64,000 nt of DNA from Faecalispora jeddahensis. GTDB lineage: Bacteria; Bacillota; Clostridia; Oscillospirales; Acutalibacteraceae. The stretch lies in assembly GCF_000577335.1 (NCBI RefSeq), contig NZ_CBYL010000004.1:62001-126000 (forward strand), in the 5' to 3' direction. Both the position numbers and the translations under genes were made by a program. This document shows positions 33,670-40,957 of the stretch, one piece after another. Under the pieces are notes generated by a model, which saw only the letters and a program-made list of their open reading frames with translations, was not told the DNA's origin and made no database searches. Position 1 is the first letter of the stretch; each line of letters starts with the position of its first letter.

Positions 33670-34098
33670 ATGAAAAGACCAAAAAGAGTGAAATCCAATA
33701 GAGAGCGTTCCCAAAATCCAGTTTGGAAAATACTTCGTCCAATTGTGTTCGGCACTTTGGCCGGGGCGGTAATATGCACCGTTCTGCTGCTGGTGCTTTC
33801 TCTGATTCTGGTCGCCGCAAAGCAATTACCCCAAAGCCTGCTTCAGCCGATTACTGTGCTGATCGCCGCTCTGGGTGCGTTTTTTGCCGGGTATACAGCC
33901 GCGCGTATGTCTGGTGAACGCGGAATGCTGTACGGCGCAGGCTCAGCCCTTTTGCTGTTTGGGCTGCTGTTTTTGGCGGGGCTCACCGTTTCGGGAGAAA
34001 GCGTTTCGGCCTTCATGCTCACAAAGGGCCTGGTCATGGTTTTGACAGGAGCCATCGCCGGTATTTTGTCGGTAAACAAAAAATCCAGGCGAAAATAG
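33670..34098 (+). CDS. Small four-helix membrane protein (TIGR04086/YrzE-like)
   Basis: 142 residues with a basic N-terminus (MKRPKRVKSNRERSQ) and four predicted membrane segments (about 25-50, 60-80, 86-108, 115-135), including the conserved small-residue stretch AGYTAARMSGERGMLYGAG. This matches the clostridial family annotated TIGR04086, found commonly beside SCIFF genes as here. Function unknown. The ATG at 33670 is 10 bases after AGGAGG, which is buried in a hairpin. An earlier in-frame ATG (33634) lies inside that hairpin and is unlikely. Confidence 0.7.
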   Translation: MKRPKRVKSNRERSQNPVWKILRPIVFGTLAGAVICTVLLLVLSLILVAAKQLPQSLLQPITVLIAALGAFFAGYTAARMSGERGMLYGAGSALLLFGLLFLAGLTVSGESVSAFMLTKGLVMVLTGAIAGILSVNKKSRRK

Positions 34099-34100
34099 GC

Positions 34101-34129
34101 TTTTCAAGCTTCCATTCTTGTGCTATAAT
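34101..34129 (+). promoter_or_regulatory. Probable promoter of the SCIFF gene
   Basis: TATAAT (34124-34129) with TTTTCA 17 bases upstream (34101-34106). The -10 is consensus, the -35 moderate. Confidence 0.5.
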
Positions 34130-34164
34130 ATTGGCATTAAAATTTGTGAAATGGGGATTTTGAA

Positions 34165-34314
34165 ATGAAACAGATCAAAACTTTGAATAAAGCCAACCTG
34201 AAAGAGAGCGCTGTCAAGGGCGGCTGCGGCGAGTGCCAGGCGTCCTGCCAGTCTGCCTGCAAAACCTCCTGCACCGTAGCGAACCAGAAGTGTGAGAATG
34301 CGCAGAGAGTGTAA
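34165..34314 (+). CDS. SCIFF ranthipeptide precursor (six cysteines in forty-five residues)
   Basis: A 49-residue peptide. The N-terminal leader (MKQIKTLNKANLKESAVKGG) is typical for the family, and six cysteines follow at positions 21, 24, 28, 32, 36 and 43. That is the SCIFF signature. The gene sits immediately upstream of a SPASM radical SAM enzyme, its maturase. In characterised members the maturase forms thioether bonds from Cys sulfur to non-alpha carbons of acceptor residues (ranthipeptides), and the products have been tied to population-level signalling in some clostridia. A GGGGA ribosome-binding site precedes the ATG. Confidence 0.93.
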   Translation: MKQIKTLNKANLKESAVKGGCGECQASCQSACKTSCTVANQKCENAQRV

Positions 34315-34350
34315 TTTCTGATTGAGACTGCGGCCGGATAAGATCAAATG

Positions 34351-34383
34351 ATGGAAGGGACAGAATTCTGTCCCTTCCATTTT
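34351..34383 (+). terminator. Perfect 30-bp palindrome/weak terminator between SCIFF and its maturase
   Basis: Bases 34351-34380 form an exact palindrome (15-bp arms, centre GAATTC), followed by TTTT then G. As RNA it would be a very stable hairpin and could attenuate transcription or protect the 3' end of the precursor mRNA, giving more peptide than enzyme. Confidence 0.7.
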
Positions 34384-34403
34384 GTGCGGATGGAGAAAGA
34401 TAT

Positions 34404-35768
34404 ATGATACACAAATATTACCTGAACGGATATTACATTGTCCTCGATACCAACAGCGGAGCAGTTCACGTGTTTGACGAGCTGCCCTACCTGATGCTGG
34501 ATTCTTTTACAGACAGTGTGCCGGAAGAGCAGCCGGAGGAAATCAAACGAAATCTTCTCGGGCGATTCTCGGAATCCGAAATTGACGAGGCCTATGAAGA
34601 GCTGCTCGAGCTGTACCGTTCCGGCCTGCTGTACTCCAAAGATGAGTACGAGCAGTTCTGCGATATGCTGCGGGATGCTCCGGTCAAATCGATGTGCCTG
34701 AACGTAGCGCACGACTGTAACCTGCGCTGCGAATACTGCTTTGCGGCCAAGGGCGACTTCGGCCGCGGTCGGATGCTGATGCCCTTTGAAGTCGGCAAGC
34801 GTGCGATCGATTTTCTGATCGAGCAGTCCGTGGGTCGCCACAATCTGGAGCTTGATTTCTTCGGCGGCGAGCCGCTGATGAATTTTGAGGTCGTGAAGAA
34901 GGTTGTGGATTACGCCCGCGGCATTGAAAAGCAGCACAACAAGAACTTCCGCTTTACGATCACAACGAACGGCCTGCTGCTGACAGACGACAAGATCGAA
35001 TATATCAACCGCGAGATGTCCAACGTGGTTCTGTCCCTGGACGGCCGCAAGGAGATCAACGATCTGCTCCGTGTCCGTACGGACGGACGCGGCAGCTACG
35101 ACAGGATCGTCCCGAATTATCAGAAGCTGGTTTCAACCCGCGGCGATAAGGACTACTATGTGCGCGGTACGTTTACCACCCATAACCTCGACTTCTCTAA
35201 GGATGTACTGCATATGGCAGAGCTAGGGTTTGATCAGCTCTCCATTGAGCCGGTGGTGTCGGACGAAAAGCTGGATTACTCCCTGAAAGAAAAGGACCTG
35301 CCCAGCGTGTTTGAGGAATACGACCGTCTGGCAAATCTCCTCATCCAGCGCAGGAAAGAGGGAAGAGGCTTTAATTTCTTCCACTTTATGCTCGATCTTG
35401 ACCAGGGCCCCTGCGCGATCAAGCGGCTGCGCGGCTGCGGCTGCGGCAACGAATACATCGCGGTCACTCCGGAGGGAGATATTTTCCCGTGTCATCAGTT
35501 CGTCGGGGACGATGAGTGGAAGATGGGAAATATCATGCAGGGAACCTTCGATCGTTCGATGAAACAAAAATTTGCTCAATATAATATTTACAGCAAAAAG
35601 GATTGCCGGAACTGTTGGGCCAAGTTCTACTGTAGCGGCGGATGCAACGCCAACAGCTGGCAGTATGAGGGGGACATTCTGAAACCCCATACGATTTCCT
35701 GCGAGCTGGAGAAAAAGCGTTTGGAATGTGCCATTATGATGAAGGCCGCTCTGGCAGATACAGAGTAA
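34404..35768 (+). CDS. SCIFF maturase, SPASM-domain radical SAM protein
   Basis: 454 residues. The N-terminal part (1-95) resembles the RiPP recognition element region. The radical SAM cluster motif CNLRCEYC starts near residue 108, with FFGGEPLMNF following. The C-terminal SPASM/twitch region binds auxiliary clusters through many cysteines (GCGCGNEY, PCHQF, CRNCWAKFYCSGGCNANS, ISCELE). This is the family of CteB of Clostridium thermocellum, which installs thioethers in SCIFF. It is paired here with the peptide gene 90 bases upstream. No export or protease gene is adjacent. Confidence 0.95.
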   Translation: MIHKYYLNGYYIVLDTNSGAVHVFDELPYLMLDSFTDSVPEEQPEEIKRNLLGRFSESEIDEAYEELLELYRSGLLYSKDEYEQFCDMLRDAPVKSMCLNVAHDCNLRCEYCFAAKGDFGRGRMLMPFEVGKRAIDFLIEQSVGRHNLELDFFGGEPLMNFEVVKKVVDYARGIEKQHNKNFRFTITTNGLLLTDDKIEYINREMSNVVLSLDGRKEINDLLRVRTDGRGSYDRIVPNYQKLVSTRGDKDYYVRGTFTTHNLDFSKDVLHMAELGFDQLSIEPVVSDEKLDYSLKEKDLPSVFEEYDRLANLLIQRRKEGRGFNFFHFMLDLDQGPCAIKRLRGCGCGNEYIAVTPEGDIFPCHQFVGDDEWKMGNIMQGTFDRSMKQKFAQYNIYSKKDCRNCWAKFYCSGGCNANSWQYEGDILKPHTISCELEKKRLECAIMMKAALADTE

Positions 35769-36129
35769 GCCAAGGCTTTTTCTATCGTAACCTTTTGTGT
35801 AAGCCTACCCGAAAAACGTGATATGGAATGCCCATTATGCACACGCTTGCTGGTAACATTCAGGCGTGTGCATAATTATGCGTCCGTATATTCTCTCGCG
35901 AGTTTACATAATATTTTAGAGGGTTACATAATTCAGACGCACGTTTTTCTGCATACTGTATAAATTTTACATTTCCTCCTGATTCTGCTTGCTTTGGGGA
36001 TGGAAAAGTATTATAGTATATTATATTTCATATCGTAAAAGTGGGGGTCAAAATCCAAAACTGGGCCAATCTGGCAGAAAAATGGTGGGTTTTGATGTTG
36101 ATATTACTGTGTAAAGGAATGTGAATGGT
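35769..36129. other. AT-rich intergenic region with a 13-bp inverted repeat
   Basis: A 361-bp gap before proC with no convincing gene. ATTATGCACACGC (35834-35846) is a perfect inverted match to GCGTGTGCATAAT (35864-35876). Next follow repeated TTACATAAT-like motifs (near 35904 and 35923) and TGCGTC/GACGCA at 35879 and 35936. The hairpin lacks a T-run, so it may be an operator or a processing signal. Confidence 0.5.
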
Positions 36130-36927
36130 ATGGTAGTAGGATTTGTCGGGGCCGGAAATATGGCCGGTGCAATTATGAATGGAATCCTTCGCGCAGGGAT
36201 TCATCCGGCGCAGGACATGATCGTATTTGACATCAGTGAAGAAAAGCGTTCTGTGTTTCAGCAAAAGGGATTGCGGACTGCCGCATCTGTTTCTGAAGTC
36301 GTGAAGGATGCCGACATTGTTTTTCTTGCCGTGAAACCGCAGAATTTTGCGGAGGTACTGGAGGAAGCGAAAAAAACGGTAACTGAGCAGACTCGCTTTG
36401 TCACCATTGCAGCCGGAATTTCGATTCATTATATCACCTCTACGCTGGGCTGTGACTGCCCTGTGATCCGTGCGATGCCGAACACCCCTCTGCTCGTGGG
36501 CAAGGGCGCTACCGCGCTGTGCCGTTCTGAGAAGGTGTCGGATGAGGATTTTGCGTTTGTGCGTTCTATTTTTGAAGCCTGCGGCACGGTAGAAATCCTG
36601 CAGGAGGATCAGATCAATGTGGCGACCTCCGTCAACGGCAGCGGCCCGGCTTATGTGTATCTGTTCGCAAAAGCGGCAGCCGAAAGCGCAGACCGTCAGG
36701 GAATCCCCGCGGATGCGGCTCTGCGTCTGTTCAGCCAGACCCTGATCGGCAGCGCCGAAATGCTTCTGCATTCCGGCCATACGCCCGACGAGCTGATCAA
36801 AATGGTATCCTCTCCGGGCGGCACCACCCTCAAAGCGCTGGACGTTTTTTACAGCAGAGGCTTTGAGACAATCATCGACGAAGCGATGCTGGCCTGCACA
36901 CACCGGGCGGAGGAGCTTGGGAAATAG
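36130..36927 (+). CDS. proC: Pyrroline-5-carboxylate reductase
   Basis: 265 residues. The Rossmann motif GFVGAGNMAGAI at the N-terminus, the central DIVFLAVKPQ, and the C-terminal helix bundle with VNGSGPAYVYLFAKA and SPGGTTLKAL are classic ProC. It reduces pyrroline-5-carboxylate to proline with NAD(P)H. The ATG at 36130 was chosen because it begins MVVGFVGAG and is 11 bases after AAGGA; a GTG three codons earlier is only 2 bases from it. Confidence 0.95.
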   Translation: MVVGFVGAGNMAGAIMNGILRAGIHPAQDMIVFDISEEKRSVFQQKGLRTAASVSEVVKDADIVFLAVKPQNFAEVLEEAKKTVTEQTRFVTIAAGISIHYITSTLGCDCPVIRAMPNTPLLVGKGATALCRSEKVSDEDFAFVRSIFEACGTVEILQEDQINVATSVNGSGPAYVYLFAKAAAESADRQGIPADAALRLFSQTLIGSAEMLLHSGHTPDELIKMVSSPGGTTLKALDVFYSRGFETIIDEAMLACTHRAEELGK

Positions 36928-36997
36928 GCGCTCCCGGGGCTGCTGATTAAAACGATATTTTTTACTCCATAATGAAAATAGAGTTTTGCCCATAGAC

Positions 36998-37026
36998 TCA
37001 TATTACGCCGTTTCGGCTCATACAAT
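36998..37026 (+). promoter_or_regulatory. Sigma-E promoter of spoIIM
   Basis: TCATATT (36998-37004), exactly 14 bases, CATACAAT (37019-37026). This matches the sigma-E consensus (kmATATT, N14, CATACAAT) nearly perfectly. It is 30 bases before spoIIM, a known sigma-E-dependent engulfment gene in B. subtilis. Confidence 0.85.
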
Positions 37027-37057
37027 TCAGTAGGCAACCGCCCTCAGGAGGATCTGT

Positions 37058-37747
37058 ATGAGTAGGAAAGGGACAAGAATCATACCGCTGTACTATCGTT
37101 CGCAAAAGAAATCGCGGCCTGTCCATGAATCGCGGTTTCGTCTGTTTGATCTGCAGAGCATGTTTCAGGTGGTTACGGAAAATCCCCTGCTAACAGCACT
37201 GGCGCTTCTGCTTTTGGTGGGAACCATCTTTGGCGCGCTGTTTGCCAGGGGGGCCGACGACTCTATTTTGCAAAAGCTGGATCTGCTGTTCGCCAGTGAC
37301 GTAAAGGCCCGGGCCGTACAATCCTCCGGCTCAGCGTTTGTTGCGTCGCTTGGTTCTTCTTTTTTCTTTGTTGCGGTTTGTTTTTTATTGGGAATGTCTT
37401 TGTGGGGGGCGTTCGTTCTCCCGCTCGTTCCATTATTTCGAGGATTCGGCTTTGGTCTGGCCTCCGGTTACCTGTATGCGGCATATGGGTTTCAGGGAGT
37501 TTTATTCAATGCGGTGGTGGTTTTGCCAGGCGCCCTTTTATCGATGATCGCCATTCTTCTTGCGGCGAAGGAAGGCATGCTGTTTTCGAAAGAGGCCCTG
37601 TTAGAAGCGTTAAGACGAGAGCAAAGCAAAACGCTTTCTTTAAAGGAATATGCGGTTCAGTTTGGCTCTTTCCTGATTCTTTCTGCTGCTGCGGCTGCAA
37701 TCGATCTGATTACAACCGTATGTTTTACCGGCGCGTTTTCCTTTTAA
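37058..37747 (+). CDS. spoIIM: Stage II sporulation protein M
   Basis: 229 residues. A basic cytoplasmic N-terminus is followed by several membrane segments (about 45-65, 90-115, 118-140, 150-170, 200-220), with the SpoIIM-type GFGFGLASGYLYAAYG and NAVVVLPGAL stretches. With SpoIID and SpoIIP it forms the DMP complex that remodels septal peptidoglycan and drives engulfment of the forespore. A near-consensus sigma-E promoter precedes it. It lies directly before xerD, the same neighbourhood as B. subtilis spoIIM-xerD. Confidence 0.92.
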   Translation: MSRKGTRIIPLYYRSQKKSRPVHESRFRLFDLQSMFQVVTENPLLTALALLLLVGTIFGALFARGADDSILQKLDLLFASDVKARAVQSSGSAFVASLGSSFFFVAVCFLLGMSLWGAFVLPLVPLFRGFGFGLASGYLYAAYGFQGVLFNAVVVLPGALLSMIAILLAAKEGMLFSKEALLEALRREQSKTLSLKEYAVQFGSFLILSAAAAAIDLITTVCFTGAFSF

Positions 37748-37778
37748 GCCCAAAAGCCAATTAGGGGGTACAATTGAG

Positions 37779-38681
37779 ATGAAAGAATGTTGTTCCGACT
37801 ACCGGGACTATCTGCGTTTTCAAAAATCCGTTTCTCAAAACACTCTGGATTCGTATACCAGAGATGTAGAGCATTTTTTAGAATATGTAGAACAGCAGAA
37901 CCTTCGGGGGCCGGAACAGGTAACCGAATCTGTTATGGAGGAGTACGTCAAAGCCCTGAACAGCCGTCAGTGCTCTGTATCGACTGTGACGCGCAACATG
38001 GCCTCCATCCGCGGTTTCTATCAGTTCCTGATTCTAACGGGAAAAGCGTCTGACAATCCTGCCAAAAACATACGGCTTGAAAAGGTTCAAAAAAAGCCGC
38101 CTCAGATTCTGAGCAGCGAAGAAATTGAGCTTTTATTTGCACAGCCCGATATTTCAGAGCCGAAAGGCTGCCGCGATAAGGCGATGCTGGAGCTGCTGTA
38201 CGCTACCGGCATCCGCGTGTCTGAGCTTGTGGATCTGAATGTGACCGATATCAATCTGCATACGGCGATGCTTTGCTGTGGGGGACACGGAAAAAATGAG
38301 CGGATGATTCCGATCTATTCCAAGGCGATCGCAGCTGTCTCCGATTATTTGTTCCGCGTCAGGAGCATCATGATCCGCGCGGACGGAGGACAGGCTTTGT
38401 TCACCAATCTGAACGGCAGGCGCCTGACCCGGCAGGGCTTCTGGAAGATCATCAAAGGCTACGCCGAACAGGCCAAAATCACGAAAGAGATTACCCCGCA
38501 CACACTTCGGCATTCGTTTGCGCTGCATCTGCTGGAAAACGGCGCAAGCCTCAAGGATATTCAGCTGATGCTGGGGCATGCGGATATTTCTTCCACGCAG
38601 GTTTATGTTCAGCTGATGAATGACCATTTTAAAGAAGTTTACAACCATTGCCATCCCAAGGCCAAGCTGGGGGTAAGCTAG
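37779..38681 (+). CDS. xerD: Tyrosine site-specific recombinase XerD
   Basis: 300 residues, the usual XerD length. A SAM-like N-terminal DNA-binding domain (1-90, SQNTLDSYTRDVEHFL) is followed by the catalytic domain. Its active-site residues are Arg in ATGIRVSELV, the HxxR box in HTLRHSFALHLLENG, the histidine of LGHADIS, and the tyrosine nucleophile in STQVYVQL. With XerC it resolves chromosome dimers at dif. The gene follows spoIIM by 31 bases and may be read through from it. Confidence 0.92.
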   Translation: MKECCSDYRDYLRFQKSVSQNTLDSYTRDVEHFLEYVEQQNLRGPEQVTESVMEEYVKALNSRQCSVSTVTRNMASIRGFYQFLILTGKASDNPAKNIRLEKVQKKPPQILSSEEIELLFAQPDISEPKGCRDKAMLELLYATGIRVSELVDLNVTDINLHTAMLCCGGHGKNERMIPIYSKAIAAVSDYLFRVRSIMIRADGGQALFTNLNGRRLTRQGFWKIIKGYAEQAKITKEITPHTLRHSFALHLLENGASLKDIQLMLGHADISSTQVYVQLMNDHFKEVYNHCHPKAKLGVS

Positions 38682-38723
38682 AACGAACCCGCAGCGTGGG
38701 TAACACAAAAGGAGTGACTCTGT

Positions 38724-39674
38724 TTGTCAGGATTTTCTCTGTTCGGTGGCTACCAGAAGCCGGGACCTGGAGTAAGCAAAGACGCACCGCAAAAGCCGCC
38801 GGTTCAAAGATTTTTTGAAGTGCTGTTCCGCAAATTTTTTGATCTGGTAAAGCTGAATCTGCTGTTCCTGGTTCCATTTGCAGTCGTAGCGATTCTTTCT
38901 TATCTGGTAGGCCTCGTTACCGGGCAGGCGTTTTTGTGGAATCTGCCGTTTGTTTTGCTCAGTCCCTTTTTGGCGGGTCTGACTTTTGTCACCCGCAATT
39001 ACGCAAGGGAAGAGCACGCGTTTATCGCGTCTGATTTTAAAGACGCTGTTTTGCTCAACTGGAAGCAGTTCTCGATTCACGGCATCATCTGTTATGTGCT
39101 GGTCAGCCTGATTACCTTCTGCATTCGCTTTTATTACACACTGGCGGCCTCGCAGGGGACTCTGTTCATGGTTCTGTTCGGAGTCAGCATTGCGGTATTT
39201 CTGGTATTTATCTTCATGCAGTACTACATTCCGCTGATGATCGTAACCTTTGATCTAAGCCTGAAGCAGATTTATAAAAACGCGTTCATTTTCGCCATTA
39301 TCGGCCTGTGGCGCAATATTTTATTAACGGCGATCTTCGGCGCGATTTTGTTCCTCAATTATTTTCTGTACTATATGAATCCGGCTTTGGTTCTTTTGAT
39401 CAACGGATTCCTGGTTCTGTTTTTTGCATTTTCTTTTTCCTCCTTTTTGATTAATTTTACTGTTTACCCGTTAATTGAAAAGCTGATGATTCACCCCGCG
39501 CTGGAACCTGCGGATGCACAATCGTCTGAAAGCGAAGGTGGGGAAGAGAGCACAGAGGCGGAGGGGGAAGAGGAAAGGAAATCCGAACCCGAATATGTAT
39601 TTTATCAGGGAAAACTAGTGAAGAAAAGTACTCTGGAAAATGACGACGGTTCTATTTTCCAGGATAGAAGCTGA
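38724..39674 (+). CDS. YesL/DUF624-like membrane protein
   Basis: 316 residues, starting with TTG 9 bases after GGAG. A short Gly/Pro-rich N-terminus is followed by about six membrane segments (about 45-65, 70-92, 115-135, 145-170, 190-215, 222-245). The Asp/Glu-rich C-terminal tail (about 265-316) is hydrophilic and acidic. The layout, with FFDLVKLNLLFLVPF near the start, resembles the YesL (DUF624) family, often near transport genes, but no specific function is known. It precedes an SseB-like gene by 27 bases. Confidence 0.65.
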   Translation: MSGFSLFGGYQKPGPGVSKDAPQKPPVQRFFEVLFRKFFDLVKLNLLFLVPFAVVAILSYLVGLVTGQAFLWNLPFVLLSPFLAGLTFVTRNYAREEHAFIASDFKDAVLLNWKQFSIHGIICYVLVSLITFCIRFYYTLAASQGTLFMVLFGVSIAVFLVFIFMQYYIPLMIVTFDLSLKQIYKNAFIFAIIGLWRNILLTAIFGAILFLNYFLYYMNPALVLLINGFLVLFFAFSFSSFLINFTVYPLIEKLMIHPALEPADAQSSESEGGEESTEAEGEEERKSEPEYVFYQGKLVKKSTLENDDGSIFQDRS

Positions 39675-39701
39675 CCGAAATCGAAAGGAATAGAAAGCAA
39701 T

Positions 39702-40574
39702 ATGACAAAGGATAATGGAAACTCTACCGAAGCCTCCTATACCATTCAGGATTTAATCCAGAGGCATATTTCGGGAGACAAAAAAATTCAAAACCTGCTT
39801 TTGGAACGTTTGAAAACAGATGAGCCAATTTGGGCTGTCACTTGCTCCTATACCAAGAATTATTGGCTGGAATTTGTGGGCACTGTTCCGAGCACGCTTT
39901 TATTTACGGAAAAACGGTTTTTCGAAGATTTTCAGCAGAAATGCAAAGAGCAAGGGATTGAGGTAAGCTGTGAGGAAAACAGTGCGGAAGAAAGAATGCG
40001 TTTGCTGGGGGACTTTTACAGAAGCGGATTTGAAGGCCTGATTATTGATAAAGGCCAGCCGGCTGTGCATCTGAGCCTGTTTGCCTTAATGAAAAAACCT
40101 GACTTTTCCAGATTACCGGAAATTCAGCGCCCCGTTATGAATCCTTCTCTGGTAAGGGCGGCCAACCAGTTTTTTCAGCTTTTGAACCAGAAGAAAGCCA
40201 CCTTAGAGCATCAGAACAATTTGTTTCGGGAGATTTACAACGCGCAATTTTTGATGGCGATGGATGCAAGTGATGTTAATCTGGAACAAAAGGATTCTGA
40301 AAGCGGAAAGGCGATTATTAAGGAGGGCACCAGTTTCGCCCTGCCCACGATCAGCAATAGCGAGAACCAGCATTTTTATCCGGTATTTACCGACTGGAAT
40401 GAACTGCGGAAATATGATCCGGAGCAGAAATACAATGGAATGCTGGTGAAGCTGGAGGATATTAAGCATTTTATACAGCAGTCAGATGGGGCTGTGATCA
40501 ATCCCTACGGCGCCAACATCGTCCTTTCAGAAGAACGAATCAAAGAGATTGAAGCGGTCTGCGAAGTAGAATAG
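39702..40574 (+). CDS. SseB-like domain protein
   Basis: 290 residues, cytoplasmic. The C-terminal third (about 205-290) contains ALPTISNSENQHFYPVFTD and the later DGAVINPYGANIVLSEERI. These match the SseB N-terminal-type domain (first linked to serine sensitivity in Escherichia coli and frequent in uncharacterised Gram-positive proteins). The first half (about 45-130: WAVTCSYTKNYWLEFVGT and FTEKRFFEDF) reads like a second, diverged copy. No enzyme motif is visible and the role is unknown. It sits in a small group with the YesL-like and YciI-like genes. Confidence 0.6.
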   Translation: MTKDNGNSTEASYTIQDLIQRHISGDKKIQNLLLERLKTDEPIWAVTCSYTKNYWLEFVGTVPSTLLFTEKRFFEDFQQKCKEQGIEVSCEENSAEERMRLLGDFYRSGFEGLIIDKGQPAVHLSLFALMKKPDFSRLPEIQRPVMNPSLVRAANQFFQLLNQKKATLEHQNNLFREIYNAQFLMAMDASDVNLEQKDSESGKAIIKEGTSFALPTISNSENQHFYPVFTDWNELRKYDPEQKYNGMLVKLEDIKHFIQQSDGAVINPYGANIVLSEERIKEIEAVCEVE

Positions 40575-40612
40575 CAGCCGGAAAGTTCGGAAAGCAAGGG
40601 GAGTGCCAAAAA

Positions 40613-40903
40613 ATGTATATCGCAAATTTAACTTATCTAAAACCATTATCAGAAGTTGAGAAATATCTTGAAGAACATGTCGCGTTTTTGGATCGGTATT
40701 ATGAAGCAGGAAAATTCATCTGCTCCGGCAGAAAAAATCCCCGTATTGGCGGAGTGATTTTGTTCCATGCAAAAGATGAAGCTGAAATGAAACAAATCAT
40801 CTCCGAAGATCCATTTCATATAAACGGGATTGCAAGCTATGAAATGATCGAATTTAATCCCACAAAATGTGCTCCAAACTTTCAATGCTTTACAGAGCAA
40901 TAA
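40613..40903 (+). CDS. YciI-like protein
   Basis: 96 residues, a single ferredoxin-like alpha/beta domain. The N-terminal LTYLKPLSEVEKYLEEHVAFLDRYYEAGKF with its conserved histidine, the SGRKNPRIGGVILF strand and the DPFHINGIASYEMIEF segment are diagnostic of the YciI family (PF03795). The His and Asp of these segments form the putative active site. Substrates are unknown for most members. The ATG is about 10 bases after GGGGAG. A terminator follows immediately. Confidence 0.8.
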   Translation: MYIANLTYLKPLSEVEKYLEEHVAFLDRYYEAGKFICSGRKNPRIGGVILFHAKDEAEMKQIISEDPFHINGIASYEMIEFNPTKCAPNFQCFTEQ

Positions 40904-40906
40904 ATT

Positions 40907-40957
40907 ACGAGCCGGAACACTGAAGCTTACTTGCCATCAGTGTTCCGGCTCGTTTTA
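40907..40957 (+). terminator. Intrinsic terminator after the YciI-like gene
   Basis: ACGAGCCGGAACACTGA pairs perfectly (17 bp) with TCAGTGTTCCGGCTCGT, followed by TTTATT. It overlaps the stop codon of the convergent recombinase gene. Confidence 0.9.
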
